The notes beneath the pieces were generated by a model, which was not told where the DNA came from, did not search any database, and saw only the letters and a list, made by a program, of their open reading frames with translations. A DNA stretch of 64,000 bases from Pseudarthrobacter sp. NBSH8 (GTDB taxonomy: Bacteria; Actinomycetota; Actinomycetes; Actinomycetales; Micrococcaceae): positions 3,658,001 through 3,722,000 of the forward strand of contig NZ_CP043178.1 in the NCBI RefSeq assembly GCF_014217545.1, given 5' to 3'. Shown piece by piece: positions 61,681 to 64,000 of the stretch (the stretch's first letter is position 1; each line of letters begins with the position of its first letter). The translations under genes and the position numbers were made by a program.

Positions 61681-63471
61681 ATGGCCTCCCTTGCGGAACA
61701 GACGGAGCAGGCGGAGACGGAACGGGCGGAGGCCTCCTCCCGACAGCTCGCAGCCGCCTCGCTACGCCGCCGGAAGCAGACCCTTGAGCTGTGCGCCGCG
61801 GCGATGCGTGCGCTCAGCGGGCAGGGCCGCCTGCACTTCCGTGGCCCTGCACTGTACCGGGAGAGCGCCCCGGTGCCCATGCCGGCGCCCCATCTCCACC
61901 CGGGCACGGACAGCACAGACCTGGACGCATTCCGTGGCGCGGCAGACGGCATGGCGCTGCGCCTGCAGCACAGCGACGCCGCCCTGCACGGGAGCCTCTG
62001 CCCGGTAACGCCTGCACGCATGCTGGTGTTCGAGATGCTCGAACAGTTCCGCACCGAATCGCTGGTTGACGCTGCAATGCCGGGGGTCCGGGCCAACCTG
62101 AACCGCCGCTTCCAGCAATGGTCCCGGGAGTTCGAGGCGTCCATCCTGGCGGACACGGACCTGGGAATTATCCTCTTCACTGTCGCCCAGGTCTGCCGGG
62201 CGAGGATCACCGCGGAGCCGATGTCCCCGGACTTCGAGGCCCGGATCGAATCGACCCGGGCCGAGCTTGCCCCGCACCTCGGCACCCATCTGGCGGCCCT
62301 GCGGAGGGAACGGTTCTCCCAGCCGGGCTTCGCCCGCCATGCCCTCTCCATCGCGGAGACCATCGCCGCCATCAGCGAGGTCCTGGAAGCCCGGGAAGCG
62401 CGGCCCTCCCGTTCCGGCGGCAGGGCGCCGCAGTTCCAGCTGCTCTTCGACCAGGACAGCAACGACGACGCCGTCCCCACCGCCGGGTATGGGGGCAGCG
62501 ATGCGCTGGACTCCGGAGAAGGCGGCTACCGGCGCTTCACCACGGCCTATGACCGCGAGTTCCAGGCCACGGATCTGGTCCGCGCCGAGCTGCTGTGCGG
62601 CTACCGGCAGCAGCTGGACGACCATATCGCCAGGCAGGGCATCAATGTGCCCCGGCTGGGCCGCGCCCTGGGCGCGGTGCTGTCCACGGCCATCCACGAC
62701 GGCTGGGACGGCGACGCCCTCGAAGGACGCCTTGACGGCAGCAGGCTCGCCCGGCTGGTCACGGCCTCCGGGGACCGCCGGGTGTTCCGGACCGAACGGA
62801 CCGAACCGCGGAGCGATGCCACGGTGACGTTCCTGGTGGACTGCTCCGGCTCCATGAAGGAACACAGCGCCGCCGTGGCCGCCCTGGTGGACGTCTACGC
62901 GCGCGCCCTGGAACTGGCGGGGGCGCGCTGCGAAGTCCTGGGCTTCACCACGGCGGCCTGGAACGGCGGCCGTGCCGGAAAGGACTGGATCCGTGCCGGC
63001 AGGCCCCCGAATCCGGGACGGCTCAACGAGGTACGCCAACTGGTTTTCAAGGATGCCGACACCCCGTGGCGGCGGGCCCGCCCGGCGATTGCCGGGCTGA
63101 TGAAGAAGGACCTGTTCCGCGAAGGAGCGGACGGCGAGGCCGTGGACTGGGCCTGCGCGCGGCTCAGCGGCAGCTCCGGGAACGGCGGTAGGGGGAGCAA
63201 CGGCTCCGAAAGGCGGATCCTGCTGGTGGTGTCCGATGGCAGCCCGATGGACGGCGCCACCGCCCTGGCCAACGACGGCCATTACCTGGAACAGCACCTG
63301 CGGGACGTCGTGGCGGCGCACGAAGCCGCCGGCACGACGGAAATCTTCGGTCTGGGCGTGGGTCTCGATCTCTCGCCGTACTACCGCAGGAACATCTCGC
63401 TGGACCTCTCGCGCGGAAGCAGCGCCGCCGTCGTCGGGCAGGTCCTGGCCATGCTGGCCGGACGCCGCTGA
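61681..63471 (+). CDS. CobT-like VWA-domain protein
   Basis: 596 aa, 8 bp after the AAA+ gene. N-terminal helical region (about 1-250), short acidic/Gly-rich link (DQDSNDDAVPTAGYGGSD), and a C-terminal von Willebrand A domain (about 375-590) with MIDAS motif VDCSGSM and later VSDGSPMDGAT. Same architecture as CobT, the partner of CobS, where the VWA domain contacts the chelatase. Pairs of AAA+ and VWA proteins also activate enzymes (CbbQ/CbbO, NorQ/NorD). Ended by a strong terminator. Confidence 0.87.
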   Translation: MASLAEQTEQAETERAEASSRQLAAASLRRRKQTLELCAAAMRALSGQGRLHFRGPALYRESAPVPMPAPHLHPGTDSTDLDAFRGAADGMALRLQHSDAALHGSLCPVTPARMLVFEMLEQFRTESLVDAAMPGVRANLNRRFQQWSREFEASILADTDLGIILFTVAQVCRARITAEPMSPDFEARIESTRAELAPHLGTHLAALRRERFSQPGFARHALSIAETIAAISEVLEAREARPSRSGGRAPQFQLLFDQDSNDDAVPTAGYGGSDALDSGEGGYRRFTTAYDREFQATDLVRAELLCGYRQQLDDHIARQGINVPRLGRALGAVLSTAIHDGWDGDALEGRLDGSRLARLVTASGDRRVFRTERTEPRSDATVTFLVDCSGSMKEHSAAVAALVDVYARALELAGARCEVLGFTTAAWNGGRAGKDWIRAGRPPNPGRLNEVRQLVFKDADTPWRRARPAIAGLMKKDLFREGADGEAVDWACARLSGSSGNGGRGSNGSERRILLVVSDGSPMDGATALANDGHYLEQHLRDVVAAHEAAGTTEIFGLGVGLDLSPYYRRNISLDLSRGSSAAVVGQVLAMLAGRR

Positions 63472-63506
63472 CGCCACACCTGCCCGGCGGCAGAGCCGCT
63501 CAACGC

Positions 63507-63560
63507 AAAAGCCCGCCGCGGGGAAGTGCCTCCATTGGCACTCCCCCGCGGCGGGCTTTT
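63507..63560. terminator. Strong bidirectional terminator
   Basis: 17-bp arms (left AAAAGCCCGCCGCGGGG, mirrored on the right and ending in TTTT) with an inner AGTGCC/GGCACT stem. Separates the cobT-like gene from the converging permease. Confidence 0.93.
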
Positions 63561-63588
63561 CGGACGGGACGGACATCCGGTGTGAAGA

Positions 63589-64000
63589 TCAGGGGCGGGC
63601 CGCTACCGGCTGCTTGTCGGGCTCCTCCTCGAGCCCTTCAGCCGAAGGACCCAGCTCAGCCGAAGGATCCATGGACGGATCCGCCGGAAGGTCGGCGGCG
63701 TCGTTGCCGGCCTCTTCTCCCGGCTTCCGGCCATAGCGCCTGCGGACCTCGTAGCTGAGGAGGATGATGATCAGCGTGACTCCGCTCATCAGGAACTGGC
63801 TCTGGGTGCTGGGCAGCAGGGCCATGGCGGCGATCACGCAGAGCATCAGCGCGATGGTCGCATAGCTGAGCCACGGGAACAACCACATCTTCAGCTTCAG
63901 CGCCGCCGGGTCCTCGCGGTCCAGTCTCTTGCGCAGCACCACCTGCGACAGGGCGATCGCCAAGTAGACGAAGAGCGCCACGGCGCCGTAGGAGTTCACC
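63589..64000 (-). CDS. Amino-acid permease, C-terminal part (runs off the window)
   Basis: At least 136 residues of the C-terminal end are visible: membrane helix with NSYGAVALFVYLAIALSQVV, then LRKRLDREDPAALKLKMWLF, two more helices and an acidic tail of about 45 residues. The pattern is that of the APC superfamily (GABA/amino-acid permeases such as GabP). The start lies beyond position 64000. Because it closes the taurine region it could import taurine or a related amino compound, but this is only inference. Confidence 0.85.
   Translation of the reverse strand, partial: VNSYGAVALFVYLAIALSQVVLRKRLDREDPAALKLKMWLFPWLSYATIALMLCVIAAMALLPSTQSQFLMSGVTLIIILLSYEVRRRYGRKPGEEAGNDAADLPADPSMDPSAELGPSAEGLEEEPDKQPVAARP

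Noticed and set aside
60653..63471. Cobalamin biosynthesis locus
   Set aside because: The proteins resemble CobS and CobT, but no cobN or corrin-ring gene is present, so naming them as cobaltochelatase subunits would go beyond the evidence.
1..64000. CRISPR arrays, rRNA, tRNA, prophage or replication origin
   Set aside because: No regularly spaced repeats, structural RNA genes, phage structural genes or DnaA-box clusters were noticed when reading the window.

Overview
The window is chromosomal DNA from a high-GC actinobacterium, most likely Arthrobacter sensu lato (Micrococcaceae). Several features point there: strong GC preference at third codon positions, frequent GTG and TTG starts, actinobacterial small families (DUF3073, DUF4193, septum-formation domain), a PurF-PurM pair, an actinobacterial-type PucR-glutaminase pair and a HAIR element in front of clpB. 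No rRNA, tRNA, CRISPR array or prophage was seen. One complete IS1380-family insertion sequence is present.

Layout. 0-8 kb: a GntR-FCD-Cache regulator, a GH15 glycosidase and a heterodimeric ABC exporter. 8-13.3 kb: small stress and unknown proteins (DUF4193, GlsB/YeaQ type, CsbD), a DUF1345-like membrane protein, and glutaminase with its PucR regulator. 13.6-21 kb: a lipoprotein thioredoxin with CcdA, an orphan OmpR-type response regulator, a secreted GH16-like enzyme, a GT2 glycosyltransferase with a tiny LPXTG-like membrane protein, and an orphan HATPase. 21.2-24.7 kb: a cupin gene directly abutted by the IS, a BCP peroxiredoxin and small proteins. 24.9-30 kb: a response regulator/PP2C phosphatase, a BcsA-like glycosyltransferase with a large internal insertion, a STAS protein and an anti-sigma-type kinase in one overlapping operon, facing a GAF histidine kinase. 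30-36 kb: purF-purM and small conserved proteins. 36-42.4 kb: clpB and a molybdate operon (HTH-TOBE regulator, modA, modB, modC). 42.5-48.5 kb: mixed metabolism, with trpF, hutD, ferritin and an SMR exporter pair behind a guanidine-III riboswitch.

48.5-63.5 kb is a taurine/sulfonate dissimilation locus. Taurine-pyruvate aminotransferase (tpa) makes sulfoacetaldehyde and alanine. Alanine dehydrogenase (ald) regenerates pyruvate. Sulfoacetaldehyde acetyltransferase (xsc) releases sulfite and acetyl phosphate, and phosphotransacetylase (pta) converts the latter to acetyl-CoA. Two membrane proteins (UPF0324/YeiH and TauE/SafE families) are candidate sulfite or sulfate exporters. A MocR/TauR-type and an IclR-type regulator sit next to repeat-bearing intergenic regions. 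An aldehyde dehydrogenase lies downstream of xsc, and a CobS/CobT-like AAA+/VWA pair is translationally linked to the iclR gene. The window ends inside an amino-acid permease gene.

Strongest leads: the partner-switching operon around a GT2 with an insertion of about 147 residues, the AAA+/VWA pair attached to the taurine locus without a visible chelatase partner, the guanidine-III riboswitch upstream of paired SMR genes, and the symmetric operator-like sites at xsc/iclR and tpa/ald. All assignments rest on reading the sequence; no database search was run.
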